This document shows positions 32,712 through 41,632 of a stretch of DNA of 64,000 bases, in pieces (the first letter of the stretch is position 1; the number at the start of each line of letters is the position of its first letter). The notes under the pieces are model-generated. The model made no database searches, was not told the origin of the DNA, and saw nothing but the letters and a program-made list of their open reading frames with translations. A program made the translations under genes and the position numbers. The stretch spans positions 310,001 through 374,000 of the forward strand of contig NZ_JASNWF010000001.1 in NCBI RefSeq assembly GCF_030283205.1, in the 5' to 3' direction. This DNA is from Actinomadura opuntiae. GTDB lineage: Bacteria; Actinomycetota; Actinomycetes; Streptosporangiales; Streptosporangiaceae.

Positions 32712-34949
32712 TCAGGTCACGGCGGGGTCGAGCTCGCGCTCGCCCCCGCGCGGCGCACCGCCGGCGCCGTCGCCGCCGGGTCCGCCGTCCCGTCCGTCTC
32801 GGAGCAGATGCCGAAGCCTCTCACCTTCGACGTCCACGTTGGGCAGGACGCGCGCGAGCCAGCCCGGCAGCCACCAGGCGGCGCGGCCGAGCAGCGCCAT
32901 CACGGCCGGGACGATCGTCATCCGGACGACGAAGGCGTCGAAGGCGACCCCGGCCGCGAGCGCGAAGCCCATCATCTTGATCATCGACTCGGAGGAGGAC
33001 AGGAACCCGGCGAACACCGCGATCATGATCACCGCGGCGGCGGTGACGACGCGGGCGCCGTGCCGGAACCCGGTGACCACGGCCTCGCCGGGGGCGGCGC
33101 CGTGCACGTGCTCCTCGCGCATCCGGGTGACCAGGAAGACCTGGTAGTCCATCGCCAGCCCGAACACCACGCCGATCATGAAGATCGGCATCATGCTCAT
33201 GATCGGGCCGGTCGTGTCGACGCCGAACAGCCCCGACAGCCAGCCCCACTGGAACACCGCGACGACGGCGCCGAAGGTGGCCGCGACGGTGAGCAGGAAG
33301 CCGAGCGTGGCCTTCAGCGGCACCAGCACCGACCGGAACACCAGCATCAGCAGGATGAACGCGAGGCCGACGACGAGCCCGAGGTAGGGCGCGAGCGCAC
33401 CGCCGAGCTTCGCCGACACGTCGATCATCATGGCCGTCCGGCCGGTGACCATGGCGCCGGCGCCGGTCCGCGCCTTCAACCCGTCGCCCTTGTCGCGGAT
33501 CGCCGAGACGAGGTCCTCGGTGCGCTGGGAGCTCGGGCCGCTCTTCGGCACGACGGTCAGCACCGCGGTGTCGCCCTTGGGGTTGGCCTGCGGGGGCGTC
33601 ACGGCCACGACGTCCGGCAGCGACTTGATCTCGCCCGCGAAGGTCTGCGCGGCCGCCTTCGCCCGGTCGCCGTCCACGACGACCATCAGCGGGCCGTTGA
33701 AGCCGGGCCCGAAGCCCTTGTCGAGCAGGTCGTAGGCCTTGCGCTGGGTGGTGGCGGGCGAGGCGACCTCGTCGCCGGGCATGCCGAGCCGCAGGTCCAG
33801 CGCCGGCGCGGCGATCACGCCCATGCCGACGATCGCCAGCAGCAGGACGGGCAGCGGGCGGCGGATGACGAACCGGGCCCACCGCTCCCCGAACGGCGGC
33901 CGGCCGCGCCGGGAGACGCCGCCGCGCAGGAACGGGATCCAGCCGCCGAGCACCTTGCGGCCCGCGAACCCGAGCAGCGCCGGCAGCAGGCTGAGCGCGA
34001 TCAGCACGGCGACGACCACGGCGAACGCGGCGGCGAGGCCCATCTCGGTGAGCATCGGGATGCCCACCACGGAAAGGCCGGCCAGCGCGATGACGACGGT
34101 CAGCCCGGCGAACACCACGGCGGACCCGGCGGTGCCGACGGCGCGTCCCGCGGCCTCCTCGCCGGTGCGGCCCTCGCGCAGTTCGTGCCGGTACCGGGAG
34201 ACGATGAACAGCGCGTAGTCGATCGCGACCGCGAGCCCGAGCATCAGCGCGAGCGTCGAGGTCATCGAGCTCATCTCGAACAGCCCGGTGGCGGCGGTGA
34301 TCCCGGCCATCGCGATGCCGACGCCGAGGATCGCGTTGAGCAGCGGCAGCCCGGCGGCGATCAGCGACCCGAACGTGATGATCAGCACGACCGCGGCGAC
34401 GGCGACGCCGATCACCTCGGTGGCGCTCTGCTCGGGCATCGCCTCGGTCGCGTCGCCGCCCATCTCGACCTGGAGCCCGGCGTCCCGGCCGGGCTGGGCG
34501 GCGGCGGTCAGCGCGTCGCGCGCGGCGTCGGTGACGTCGATCGCGGGCACCTTGTAGGTGACCTGCGTGTAGGCGATCCGGCCGTCCTGGGAGACGGACT
34601 TCGCCTGGTAGGGGTCGACGACGGAGGCGACCTGCGGCGCCGCCTTGAGCTTGGCGACGACCTTCTCGACGCCCGCCTTGCCGGCCGGGTCGGTGACGGT
34701 CCTGCCGTCGGGCGCGGCGAACACGACGCGGGCGGTCGCGCCGTCCGCCGACGCCTGCGGCATCTTGTCCTTGAGCAGGTCGATCGCCTGCTGCGACTCG
34801 GTTCCGGGCATCGAGAAGTCGTTGGAGGTGGGCCCCTTGAGCGCGGCGGCGCCGACGCCGAACAGCACGAGCAGCCCCACCCAGAGCAGCGCGACGAGCC
34901 GGCGCCGCCGGAAGGAGAACCGGCCGAGCCGGTAGAGGAAGGTGGCCAA
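32712..34949 (-). CDS. MMPL family (RND-type) transporter
   Basis: A 745-residue protein with twelve predicted helices in the 1+5+1+5 layout and two large external loops (about residues 40-165 and 390-510). MATFLYRLGRFSFRRRR is a common MMPL start, here from a TTG codon. ALMLGLAVAIDYALFIVSRYR and IGVVFGLAMDYQVFLVTRMRE carry the GxxxDY proton-relay signatures. It exports lipids or drugs by proton motive force. The TetR gene lies 156 bases upstream in the same direction and probably controls it. The cargo is unknown. Confidence 0.9.
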   Translation of the reverse strand: MATFLYRLGRFSFRRRRLVALLWVGLLVLFGVGAAALKGPTSNDFSMPGTESQQAIDLLKDKMPQASADGATARVVFAAPDGRTVTDPAGKAGVEKVVAKLKAAPQVASVVDPYQAKSVSQDGRIAYTQVTYKVPAIDVTDAARDALTAAAQPGRDAGLQVEMGGDATEAMPEQSATEVIGVAVAAVVLIITFGSLIAAGLPLLNAILGVGIAMAGITAATGLFEMSSMTSTLALMLGLAVAIDYALFIVSRYRHELREGRTGEEAAGRAVGTAGSAVVFAGLTVVIALAGLSVVGIPMLTEMGLAAAFAVVVAVLIALSLLPALLGFAGRKVLGGWIPFLRGGVSRRGRPPFGERWARFVIRRPLPVLLLAIVGMGVIAAPALDLRLGMPGDEVASPATTQRKAYDLLDKGFGPGFNGPLMVVVDGDRAKAAAQTFAGEIKSLPDVVAVTPPQANPKGDTAVLTVVPKSGPSSQRTEDLVSAIRDKGDGLKARTGAGAMVTGRTAMMIDVSAKLGGALAPYLGLVVGLAFILLMLVFRSVLVPLKATLGFLLTVAATFGAVVAVFQWGWLSGLFGVDTTGPIMSMMPIFMIGVVFGLAMDYQVFLVTRMREEHVHGAAPGEAVVTGFRHGARVVTAAAVIMIAVFAGFLSSSESMIKMMGFALAAGVAFDAFVVRMTIVPAVMALLGRAAWWLPGWLARVLPNVDVEGERLRHLLRDGRDGGPGGDGAGGAPRGGERELDPAVT

Positions 34950-35105
34950 GAGAGCGTCCCATCGGTAACGGGGCGTGCGGACATGGCCCCACGGCGGCCG
35001 GCCGTCAGGCTGTCACTCGGTCAAGGGGGTGGGGGGTGGTGGCCGCCGTGTCGGGGCCCCGGCGCCGCCCGGCGGCGTCTCGGCGCGGGGGTCGGAAGCG
35101 CCCGG

Positions 35106-35699
35106 CTAGGGGCCGGGCAGCCCGGCGCGCAGCTGGGCGAACGCCGAGTCGATCAGTTCGGGGAGTTCGGCCCCCGTCCGGCCGTCGACCCACAGGTCGA
35201 CGGCGGTGCGCATGGCGACGCCCGCGGCGCCGGCCAGCAGGTGCGGGTACAGGTCGCGGCCGGCGTCGGTGCCGGTGCGCGCGGCGACGACCTCGGCGAT
35301 CTGCCGCTGCATCTCGCCGAGGCCGCACAGCTGCTTGCCGACCAGCGCCGGGTTCTGCTTGACCACGCGCAGCAGCGCGATGGTCTCGTCCCGGGTGTCG
35401 GTGGGCAGCAGGGCCTCCCGGACGACCTCGCGCAGCGCCTCCCAGATCGGCTCGCCCGCCGGCCGGGCGCGCAGCGCGTCGATCACCGCCTGCGCGCCGT
35501 CGGTGAGCGGCGCGACGATCGCCTCCTCCTTGCCCGGGAAGTAGTTGTGGAACGTGCGCGGGGAGACGCCGGCCGCGTCGGCGATCGCCTCGATCGTGAC
35601 GCCCTCGACGCCGCGCTCGACGGCGAGGAGGGCGGCGGCGCGGCTGAGCGCCTGGCGCGTCGCGACCTTCTTGCGCTCGCGCAGGCTCGTCTCGGTCAT
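35106..35699 (-). CDS. TetR family transcriptional regulator
   Basis: A 197-residue regulator. The helix-turn-helix is IEAIADAAGVSPRTFHNYFPGKEEAIVAP at about residues 35-63, with the family FHNYFxxKE ending. The ligand-binding half (EALREVVREALLPTDTRDET) is variable. It is first in a unit with the MMPL exporter and probably represses both. Repeats 20-60 bases upstream are candidate operators. Confidence 0.88.
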   Translation of the reverse strand: MTETSLRERKKVATRQALSRAAALLAVERGVEGVTIEAIADAAGVSPRTFHNYFPGKEEAIVAPLTDGAQAVIDALRARPAGEPIWEALREVVREALLPTDTRDETIALLRVVKQNPALVGKQLCGLGEMQRQIAEVVAARTGTDAGRDLYPHLLAGAAGVAMRTAVDLWVDGRTGAELPELIDSAFAQLRAGLPGP

Positions 35700-35716
35700 G
35701 CCCTCACGGTAAACCG

Positions 35717-35760
35717 AGCTTGCGTGTTCTGCAAAATTTCAGGCACTGCCAGCTTGCGTG
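35717..35760. promoter_or_regulatory. Direct repeat AGCTTGCGTG upstream of the tetR-mmpL unit
   Basis: AGCTTGCGTG occurs at 35717-35726 and 35751-35760. The first copy is part of a small inverted repeat TTGC-GTGTTCT-GCAA (35720-35734). The stretch is AT-rich for the window and is the promoter region of the TetR gene, so autoregulatory binding is plausible. Confidence 0.4.
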
Positions 35761-35840
35761 ATGTGCATCTCATCGCCGCCGGGAACACGGACGGGCCGCG
35801 CGCCGTTCCCCGGCGCACGGCCCGCGTGGCGGAGCCGGGA

Positions 35841-37001
35841 CTAGCCGAGCGGAAGGCCGGTGTAGTTCTCGGCCAGCGACGTCTTGGCGGCCTCGGACGA
35901 GGCGACGTAGTCCAGGTGGGAGCGCTGGAGCCGCAGGGCGAAGTCGTCGGCGGCCGGGTCCACGTGCAGCAGCGTGGTCATCCAGTAGGAGAAGTGCTCG
36001 GCGCGCCACACGCGCCGCAGGCACGTCGGAGAATACGCGTCCAGCAGGGTCTCCGAGCCCGACGCGTACCGCTCCGTCAGCGCCCTGGCCAGCACGATCA
36101 CGTCCGACACCGCCAGGTTGAGGCCCTTGGCGCCCGTCGGCGGGACGATGTGGGCCGCGTCGCCGGCGAGGAACAGCCGGTCGTGCCGCATCGGCTCGGC
36201 CACGAAGCTGCGCATCGGCGTGATCGCCTTGTCGGTGATCGGGCCCTCGCGCAGCTTCCAGCCGTCGTCGGTGGCGAACCGGGCCGCGAGCTCCTCCCAG
36301 ATCCGCGCGTCGGACCAGTCCGCGAGGTCCTCGTCCGGCGACACCTGCAGGTAGAGCCGGCTGACCTGCGGGGACCGCAGGCTGTGCAGCGCGAACCCGC
36401 GGTCGTGGTTGGCGTAGATCAGCTCCTCGGTGGACGGCGGGACGTCGGCGAGGATGCCGAGCCAGGCGAACGGGTACTCGCGGGAGAACGTCCGCAGCCC
36501 CGGCACCGCCGGGCGGCTGACCCCGTGGAACCCGTCGCAGCCCGCGATGAAGTCGCACTCCAGGGTGCGGGTCTCGCCGGTGGCGTCGCGGAAGGTCACG
36601 CTGGGCGCCGAGGCGTCCAGGCCGACCACCTCGGTCTCGAACCGCACGTCCCCGCCGTCCGCCAGGCGCTTGGCGACCAGGTCCTTGACGATCTCGGTCT
36701 GCGCGTAGACCGTCACCGTCCGGCCCGTGAGGTCGGTCAGCGGGACCCGGTGCCCCGCGCCGCCGAACCGCAACTCCAGGCCGTGGTGGACGAGGCCCTC
36801 GCGGTCGAGCCGCTCCCCCACGCCGCTCTCGCGGAGCACGTCCGTGGTGCCCTGCTCGAGCATCCCGGCCCGCTGCCGCCGCTCCACGTAGCCGCGGTCA
36901 CGGCTCTCCAGGACCACCGAATCGATCCCCTGCAGGTGCAGCAGATGCGACAGCAGCAGCCCGGCCGGGCCACCGCCGATGATCGCGACCTGGGTACGCA
37001 T
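35841..37001 (-). CDS. pobA: 4-Hydroxybenzoate 3-monooxygenase
   Basis: A 386-residue flavoprotein hydroxylase of standard length. QVAIIGGGPAGLLLSHLL is the FAD dinucleotide fold, CDGFHGVSR the DG motif shared by FAD and NADPH, and LFLAGDAAHIVPPTGAKGLN the second FAD motif. It converts 4-hydroxybenzoate to protocatechuate, the substrate of PcaGH upstream. GAGGAGG precedes the ATG. It is last in the pca unit, 63 bases after the iclR gene, and may also have its own promoter. Confidence 0.92.
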   Translation of the reverse strand: MRTQVAIIGGGPAGLLLSHLLHLQGIDSVVLESRDRGYVERRQRAGMLEQGTTDVLRESGVGERLDREGLVHHGLELRFGGAGHRVPLTDLTGRTVTVYAQTEIVKDLVAKRLADGGDVRFETEVVGLDASAPSVTFRDATGETRTLECDFIAGCDGFHGVSRPAVPGLRTFSREYPFAWLGILADVPPSTEELIYANHDRGFALHSLRSPQVSRLYLQVSPDEDLADWSDARIWEELAARFATDDGWKLREGPITDKAITPMRSFVAEPMRHDRLFLAGDAAHIVPPTGAKGLNLAVSDVIVLARALTERYASGSETLLDAYSPTCLRRVWRAEHFSYWMTTLLHVDPAADDFALRLQRSHLDYVASSEAAKTSLAENYTGLPLG

Positions 37002-37064
37002 CGAGCCTCCTCGTCATCCGTTCTGGGGTTCCCCCCTGCGATGCTGGCGCGCGTACCCCCAGGT

Positions 37065-37865
37065 TCAGGCGCCGGCCTTCCGTTCGGCGGAAAACGTGTC
37101 GGGGTGTCCGCGCCAGTGCTGGGCGACGTCCCGCGACAGCGCCCGCGCCGCCGTCGTCAGCGGCGGCAGCAGCCGCCGCAGGTCGGCGCTGCGGGTGCGG
37201 GCCACCAGCGACAGCGCCGCCACCACCTCGCCCGTCCCGTCCCGGACGGGGGCGCCGACCGACGAGGCGCCGAGCGTCATCTCGTCGCGGGTCAGCGCGT
37301 ACCCCGAGCGGCGGACCTGCTCCAGGCAGCGCCGCATCTCCTCCGGATCGGTGATCGTGCGGGCGGCGTGCCGCGCCAGCCCGGCGGCCAGGACACGCTC
37401 CCGGTACTCCGGCGGGGCGAACGCGAGCAGCACCTTCCCGACGCCGGTGGTGTGCAGCGGCAGCGTCGCGCCGACCTGCGTCACGACCGGCACCGAACGC
37501 GTCCCGCGCAGCCGCTCCACGACCAGGACACGGTCCTCGCGCAGCACGGCGAGCTGCACGTTGTCGTGCGTGGCCTCGTACAGGTCCTCCATGTGCGGAA
37601 GCGCCAGCTCCCGCAGCCCGGTGACTGCCGGGGCCTGGCTGCCGATCCGCCACAGCCGGGTGCCGATGCGGTACGTCCCGTCCGGGACCCGCTCCAGGAA
37701 CCCGCCGCCGACCAGCTCCCCGACGAGCCGGTGCCCGGTCGCCAGGGGCAGCCCGGAGCGGCGGCAGATCTCGCTGAGGTTGAGGCGCACGTCGTCCTGG
37801 GCGAAGGCGTTCAGGATGGCCATCACCTTGCCCGCCACGCTCACCGGGCGCGCGCGCTCCGCCAT
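37065..37865 (-). CDS. IclR family regulator of the pca/pob pathway
   Basis: A 266-residue IclR protein: winged helix at about 12-75 (LSEICRRSGLPLATGHRLVGELV) and an effector domain with LPLHTTGVGKVLLAF and GYALTRDEMTLGASSVGAPVRD. IclR members such as PcaU, PobR and PcaR control protocatechuate and 4-hydroxybenzoate breakdown in other bacteria. ATG at 37865 has GGGAGG upstream. It lies between pcaC and pobA in the same direction, so local control is likely. The sequence TTCCG-TTCGG-CGGAA inside its 3' end resembles the palindrome before pcaH. Confidence 0.88.
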   Translation of the reverse strand: MAERARPVSVAGKVMAILNAFAQDDVRLNLSEICRRSGLPLATGHRLVGELVGGGFLERVPDGTYRIGTRLWRIGSQAPAVTGLRELALPHMEDLYEATHDNVQLAVLREDRVLVVERLRGTRSVPVVTQVGATLPLHTTGVGKVLLAFAPPEYRERVLAAGLARHAARTITDPEEMRRCLEQVRRSGYALTRDEMTLGASSVGAPVRDGTGEVVAALSLVARTRSADLRRLLPPLTTAARALSRDVAQHWRGHPDTFSAERKAGA

Positions 37866-37879
37866 GGCCCTCCCGCCGG

Positions 37880-38269
37880 TCACTCCTGTTCGGCCAGTAC
37901 CCGCTGGGCGACGGCGAACGCCGAGTTCGCGGCGGGCACTCCACAATAGATCGCGGTCTGCAGCAGGACCTCCTTGATCTCCTCGGGCGCCAGCCCGTTG
38001 CGCAGCGCGGCGCGGACGTGCATGGCCAGCTCGTCCAGGTGGCCGCCGGCGACCAGGGCGGTCAGCGTGATGCAGCTGCGGGTCCTGCGGTCCAGGCCGG
38101 GACGGGTCCAGATCTCACCCCAGGCGTACCGGGTGATCAGGTCCTGGAAGTCCTCGGTGAAGGCGTCCTTGCGGGCCTCGGCGCGGTCGACGTGCGCGTC
38201 CCCGAGCACCTCGCGGCGCGTCCGCATCCCCTCGGCGTGCCGTTCCTCGTCGGTGCTGCGCGGGCTCAT
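37880..38269 (-). CDS. pcaC: 4-Carboxymuconolactone decarboxylase
   Basis: A 129-residue protein of the CMD family. RREVLGDAHVDRA, RPGLDRRTRSCITLTALVAGG and EIKEVLLQTAIYCGVPAAN are typical, with the active-site region around the YCG and H(V)RAALRNG motifs. It decarboxylates 4-carboxymuconolactone to 3-oxoadipate enol-lactone. The ATG overlaps the pcaD stop. In many actinomycetes pcaC and pcaD are fused as pcaL; here they are separate genes. Confidence 0.9.
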   Translation of the reverse strand: MSPRSTDEERHAEGMRTRREVLGDAHVDRAEARKDAFTEDFQDLITRYAWGEIWTRPGLDRRTRSCITLTALVAGGHLDELAMHVRAALRNGLAPEEIKEVLLQTAIYCGVPAANSAFAVAQRVLAEQE

Positions 38270-39045
38270 GGACGTCCCTTCCAGGTGCGGTCGAAATGGC
38301 CGATGATCGCGTCGGTGACCGGCTCCGGCCGCTCGGCGTTGGCCAGGTGCCCGGCGCCGTCGATCACGATCAGCTCGGCGCCCGGGATGCCCTCGGCGAG
38401 CCGGTCGGCGTGGCCGTACGGCGGGGTCGGGCCGTCCTCGGCCCCGGCGATCACCAGGGTCGGTGCGGAGACGCCGCCGAGCCGCGCGGTGGCGTCGAAC
38501 GCGGCAAGCGCGTCGCAGCAGGCCGCGTAGCCCTCCGGATCGGTCTCGCGGAGCATCGCGACGTACGGCTCCGCGCCGGTGAACCCGGGCGTGAACCAGC
38601 GGCCGGCGGCGGTGTCGGCGACCGGCCCGACGCCTTCGCGGCGGACGAGCGCCGCGCGGTCCCGCCACGGGCCGGGGTCGCCGAACCGGGGCGAGGTGCA
38701 GCACAGGACGAGGCTCGCGACGCGCTCCGGCGCGCGGAGCGCGAGGGCGGTGCCGACGGCGCCGCCGAGCGACACCCCGGCGTACGCGGCCTCGCCGATC
38801 TCCAGGCGGTCGAGCAGAGCGATGATCCCGTCGGCGAGGTCCTCGACGGTGAACGGGCCGTCCGGCCGCGGCGCGCCGCCGTGCCCCGGCAGGTCGTAGC
38901 GCAGAACCCGCCACGAGCGGGTCAGCGCGGGCAACTGCGGCAGCCACAGGTCCATCGAGGTGCCGAGGGACGGGCCGAGGACGACGACCGGCGCGTCCGG
39001 CGGCCCGTCCAGGCGGTACTGCGGGATGTGGGGCTGGGGGGTCAC
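38266..39045 (-). CDS. pcaD: 3-Oxoadipate enol-lactonase
   Basis: A 259-residue alpha/beta hydrolase. VVLGPSLGTSMDLW is the oxyanion region, AYAGVSLGGAVG holds the nucleophile serine, and VIDGAGHLANAERP the catalytic histidine. It opens 3-oxoadipate enol-lactone to 3-oxoadipate. The GTG start overlaps the pcaB stop (GTGA) and its stop overlaps pcaC, so all are translated together. Confidence 0.88.
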   Translation of the reverse strand: MTPQPHIPQYRLDGPPDAPVVVLGPSLGTSMDLWLPQLPALTRSWRVLRYDLPGHGGAPRPDGPFTVEDLADGIIALLDRLEIGEAAYAGVSLGGAVGTALALRAPERVASLVLCCTSPRFGDPGPWRDRAALVRREGVGPVADTAAGRWFTPGFTGAEPYVAMLRETDPEGYAACCDALAAFDATARLGGVSAPTLVIAGAEDGPTPPYGHADRLAEGIPGAELIVIDGAGHLANAERPEPVTDAIIGHFDRTWKGRP

Positions 39046-40238
39046 GTGCGGCTCCTCCGGTACGCGTCGAGGGCGCGGTCGGCCAGCACCGCGGCGGCAC
39101 CGGTGCCGGGGTCGCCGCCGAGGACGTCCAGCAGGCCGGCGAGGTTCTCGCCCATCCGCTCCGCCGACACCTCCAGGCCGCAGACGAGTTCGGCGGCGGT
39201 CTCGGCGGCGCCGCCGGTCAGCCGCAGGCACTCGCGCAGCGGCTGCCACTCGGCGTGCCACTCCCCTGCCGGCCGCTCCAGCGGCGCGGCCTGCGCGGCC
39301 AGCACGACCTGCGCGTACGCCGGGACCTGCAGCGCCGCCGAGCGGACCAGCGCCGACAGCGCCGGGTTGCGCTTGTGCGGCATCGACGACGAGCCGCCCC
39401 GGCCGGGCCCGGCGGCCTCGGCGACCTCGTCCACCTCGCTCTGCGCGAGCAGCCACACGTCGGTGGCGATCTTGCCGAGGGCGCCGGCGGTCACCGCCAG
39501 CGCCGAGGCCAGGTCGGCGACGGGAGTGCGGCGGGTGTGCCACGGCAGGACGGGGACGTCCAGGCCGGTCTCCTCGGCGAACGCGGCGACCAGGTCGAGC
39601 GCCCGGTCGCCGTAGGCGTCCAGCGTCCCGGCGGCGCCGCCGAGCTGGACGGGCAGCGCGACCGCCGCCAGCCGCTCGCGGGCCTCCAGGCAGCCGAGCA
39701 GCCAGTTCGCCGCCTTCGCGCCGAACGTGGTGGGCAGCGCCTGCCGGCCGAGGGTGCGGCCGGCCATCGGGGTGTCGCGGTACCGCGCCGCGATCCCGGC
39801 CAGCGCGTCCAGGGTCCGGTCGAGGTGGGACAGCAGGCCCCGCCGCGTCCGGGCCGCGACGAGCATGGCGCCGGTGTCGGCGATGTCCTGGCTGGTGGCG
39901 CCCTTGTGGACGTGCTCGCCGGCCGCGCCGGCGAGGCCGCGCAGGTCGGCGACCAGCGGTACGACGGGGTTGCCGGACCCGCGGGCCCGGCGCGCCACGC
40001 CGGCCACGTCGATCCCGCTGGCGGCCGCGGCGGCGGTGATCGCCTCCGCGGCCGCGGCCGGGATGATCTCCAGGCGGGCCTGCGCGCGGGCGAGCGCCAC
40101 CTCGGCGTCGAGCATCGCCGCCAGGTACGCGGCGTCGCCCGTGGCGGCCTCGGCCTCGGTCCCGGCGCGCACCGGCGACAGCAGCCCCGCGTCGGCGGAC
40201 GGCCCGTCCGCGGGGAACGGCGGCGTCTCAGAAGGCAA
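39042..40238 (-). CDS. pcaB: 3-Carboxy-cis,cis-muconate cycloisomerase
   Basis: A 398-residue fumarase/aspartase-superfamily enzyme. LLSPVRAGTEAE at the N-terminus, EHVHKGATSQDIADTGAML and the superfamily signature GGSSSMPHKRNP are clear. It lactonises 3-carboxymuconate to 4-carboxymuconolactone. The only start giving a complete N-terminus is TTG at 40238, overlapping the pcaG end by 11 bases. This makes five consecutive overlapping pca genes. Confidence 0.9.
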   Translation of the reverse strand: MPSETPPFPADGPSADAGLLSPVRAGTEAEAATGDAAYLAAMLDAEVALARAQARLEIIPAAAAEAITAAAAASGIDVAGVARRARGSGNPVVPLVADLRGLAGAAGEHVHKGATSQDIADTGAMLVAARTRRGLLSHLDRTLDALAGIAARYRDTPMAGRTLGRQALPTTFGAKAANWLLGCLEARERLAAVALPVQLGGAAGTLDAYGDRALDLVAAFAEETGLDVPVLPWHTRRTPVADLASALAVTAGALGKIATDVWLLAQSEVDEVAEAAGPGRGGSSSMPHKRNPALSALVRSAALQVPAYAQVVLAAQAAPLERPAGEWHAEWQPLRECLRLTGGAAETAAELVCGLEVSAERMGENLAGLLDVLGGDPGTGAAAVLADRALDAYRRSRT

Positions 40239-40809
40239 GGAAGACCGTCTCCCCCTCGCCCTGCAGCCGCACGTCGAACCGGTAGGTCCGGTCGCCCTCC
40301 CGCTCGGCGACGAGCGTCGCGCGGCGCTCGGCCGGGACCTGCGCGAGCAGCGGGTCGGCGGCGTGCGCGGCCTCGTCCTCGGGGAAGTAGATGCGGGTGG
40401 CCACGGGCTTCAGCAGGCCGCGCGCGAACACCAGCAGCGCGATGTAGGGCGCGCCCGCCCCGACCGCGCCGGGCTTGACCGTGGTGAACCAAAACCCGCC
40501 GGCCGGGTCGGTGCCGCACCGGCCGAACCCGGAGAAGTCATGCCCGTCCCGGACCATGCCGCCGGGCCGTTGCGGGATCTCGCCGTTCCCGTCGGCCTGC
40601 CAGATCTCCAGCAGCGCGTCCGGCACCGGCTCGCCCGCGCCGTCGAGCACCCGCCCGCGGACGGTGATCGCGTCCGGCCGCCAGCCCGGCACGACCCGGG
40701 GCCCGGCCTCGTAGGGCAGCGCGTACCCGAAGAACGGGCCGACGGTCTGCGACGGCGTGGCCTTGGCGGGCACGGTCTTGGCAGGCACGGTCTTGGCCGA
40801 GGTCGTCAT
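40228..40809 (-). CDS. pcaG: Protocatechuate 3,4-dioxygenase, alpha subunit
   Basis: A 193-residue intradiol dioxygenase subunit. TPSQTVGPFFGYALPYEAG at the N-terminus, VPDALLEIWQADGNG and FWFTTVKPGA in the core are typical of PcaG. It lacks the tyrosine/histidine iron ligands and shapes the active site made by PcaH. An imperfect TVPAK repeat marks residues 7-16. The ATG overlaps the pcaH stop by one base. Confidence 0.92.
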   Translation of the reverse strand: MTTSAKTVPAKTVPAKATPSQTVGPFFGYALPYEAGPRVVPGWRPDAITVRGRVLDGAGEPVPDALLEIWQADGNGEIPQRPGGMVRDGHDFSGFGRCGTDPAGGFWFTTVKPGAVGAGAPYIALLVFARGLLKPVATRIYFPEDEAAHAADPLLAQVPAERRATLVAEREGDRTYRFDVRLQGEGETVFLAF

Positions 40810-41474
40810 CAGGCCTCCATCGGGGTGTCGCCGAGCACGATGTCCCACTGGAACCCCAATGCCCACTCCGGCTTGGTGAGATCCATGTCGAACCGCGAGA
40901 TCAGCTTGTCGCGGTCCTTCTGCTCGGGGATCGACTGGAAGATCGGGTCGAAGGGGAACAGCGGGTCGTCCGGGAAGTACATCTGCGTGACGAGCCGCTG
41001 GGTGAAGGCGGTGCCGAACACCGAGAAGTGGATGTGCGCGGGACGCCACGCGTTGTGGTGGTTGCCCCACGGGTACGCGCCCGGCTTGATCGTGACGAAC
41101 CGGTAGCGGCCGTCGTCGTCGGTGAGGCAGCGGCCCGCGCCGGTGAAGTTCGGGTCCAGCGGCGCCGGGTGGATGTCGCCGAGGTGGTCGTAGCGGCCGG
41201 CCGAGTTCGCCTGCCAGATCTCCACCAGCGCGTTCCGCACCGGGCGGCCCGCCCCGTCCAGCACCCGGCCCGTCACGATGATCCGCTGGCCGAGCGGCTC
41301 CCCGGAGTGCTGGACGGTCAGGTCGTGGTCCAGCCGGCCGAGTTCCTGGTGGCCGAAGACCGGCGCGGACAGCTCGACGCTGTCCGGGCCGAGCTTGGGC
41401 ATGATCAGGTCCTGCGACGGGGCGCGGAGCACGGTGCTCTTGTAGCCCGGGTACAGGTACGGAGGGTGGGTCAT
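40809..41474 (-). CDS. pcaH: Protocatechuate 3,4-dioxygenase, beta subunit
   Basis: A 221-residue iron(III) dioxygenase subunit. The ligands are visible: Y95 in GRYDH, Y134 in GAYPW, and H147 and H149 in RPAHIHFS. It cleaves protocatechuate between the hydroxyls to 3-carboxy-cis,cis-muconate. AAGGAAGG lies upstream of the ATG. It is the first pca gene, and a 17-base palindrome 129 bases before it is the likely regulator site. Confidence 0.93.
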   Translation of the reverse strand: MTHPPYLYPGYKSTVLRAPSQDLIMPKLGPDSVELSAPVFGHQELGRLDHDLTVQHSGEPLGQRIIVTGRVLDGAGRPVRNALVEIWQANSAGRYDHLGDIHPAPLDPNFTGAGRCLTDDDGRYRFVTIKPGAYPWGNHHNAWRPAHIHFSVFGTAFTQRLVTQMYFPDDPLFPFDPIFQSIPEQKDRDKLISRFDMDLTKPEWALGFQWDIVLGDTPMEA

Positions 41475-41602
41475 CCGCTCGTTCCTTCCTTGACGCGCTC
41501 CGCCGGCGGGGTGGGAACGGCGCCGGCGGCGGCACCCCCTCCGCGCTGACCTCGCCACTGGCCTCCACCCTCGCAGCCGCCGCGGGGAGCGGCGCACCGG
41601 GG

Positions 41603-41619
41603 TTTCCGTTGAGCGGAAA
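41603..41619. promoter_or_regulatory. TTTCCG-N5-CGGAAA palindrome, possible IclR operator
   Basis: TTTCCG-TTGAG-CGGAAA is a perfect inverted repeat between the ECF sigma gene and pcaH. A close relative, TTCCG-TTCGG-CGGAA, lies at 37079-37093 in the end of the iclR gene upstream of pobA. IclR-family operators are often TTCC-N-GGAA palindromes, so the local IclR protein is the best candidate. Confidence 0.5.
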
Positions 41620-41632
41620 ACCGGAGCGGCTG

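Noticed and set aside
32469..37949. A 1826-codon open frame on the plus strand across the MMPL, TetR, pobA and iclR genes
   Set aside because: It lies opposite well-supported genes, has no recognisable domain and is rich in Arg, Gly, His and Asp as expected from reading high-GC codons in the complementary frame.
37880..39045. pcaL fusion gene
   Set aside because: The pcaD stop and the pcaC start are distinct and overlap as ATGA in different frames.
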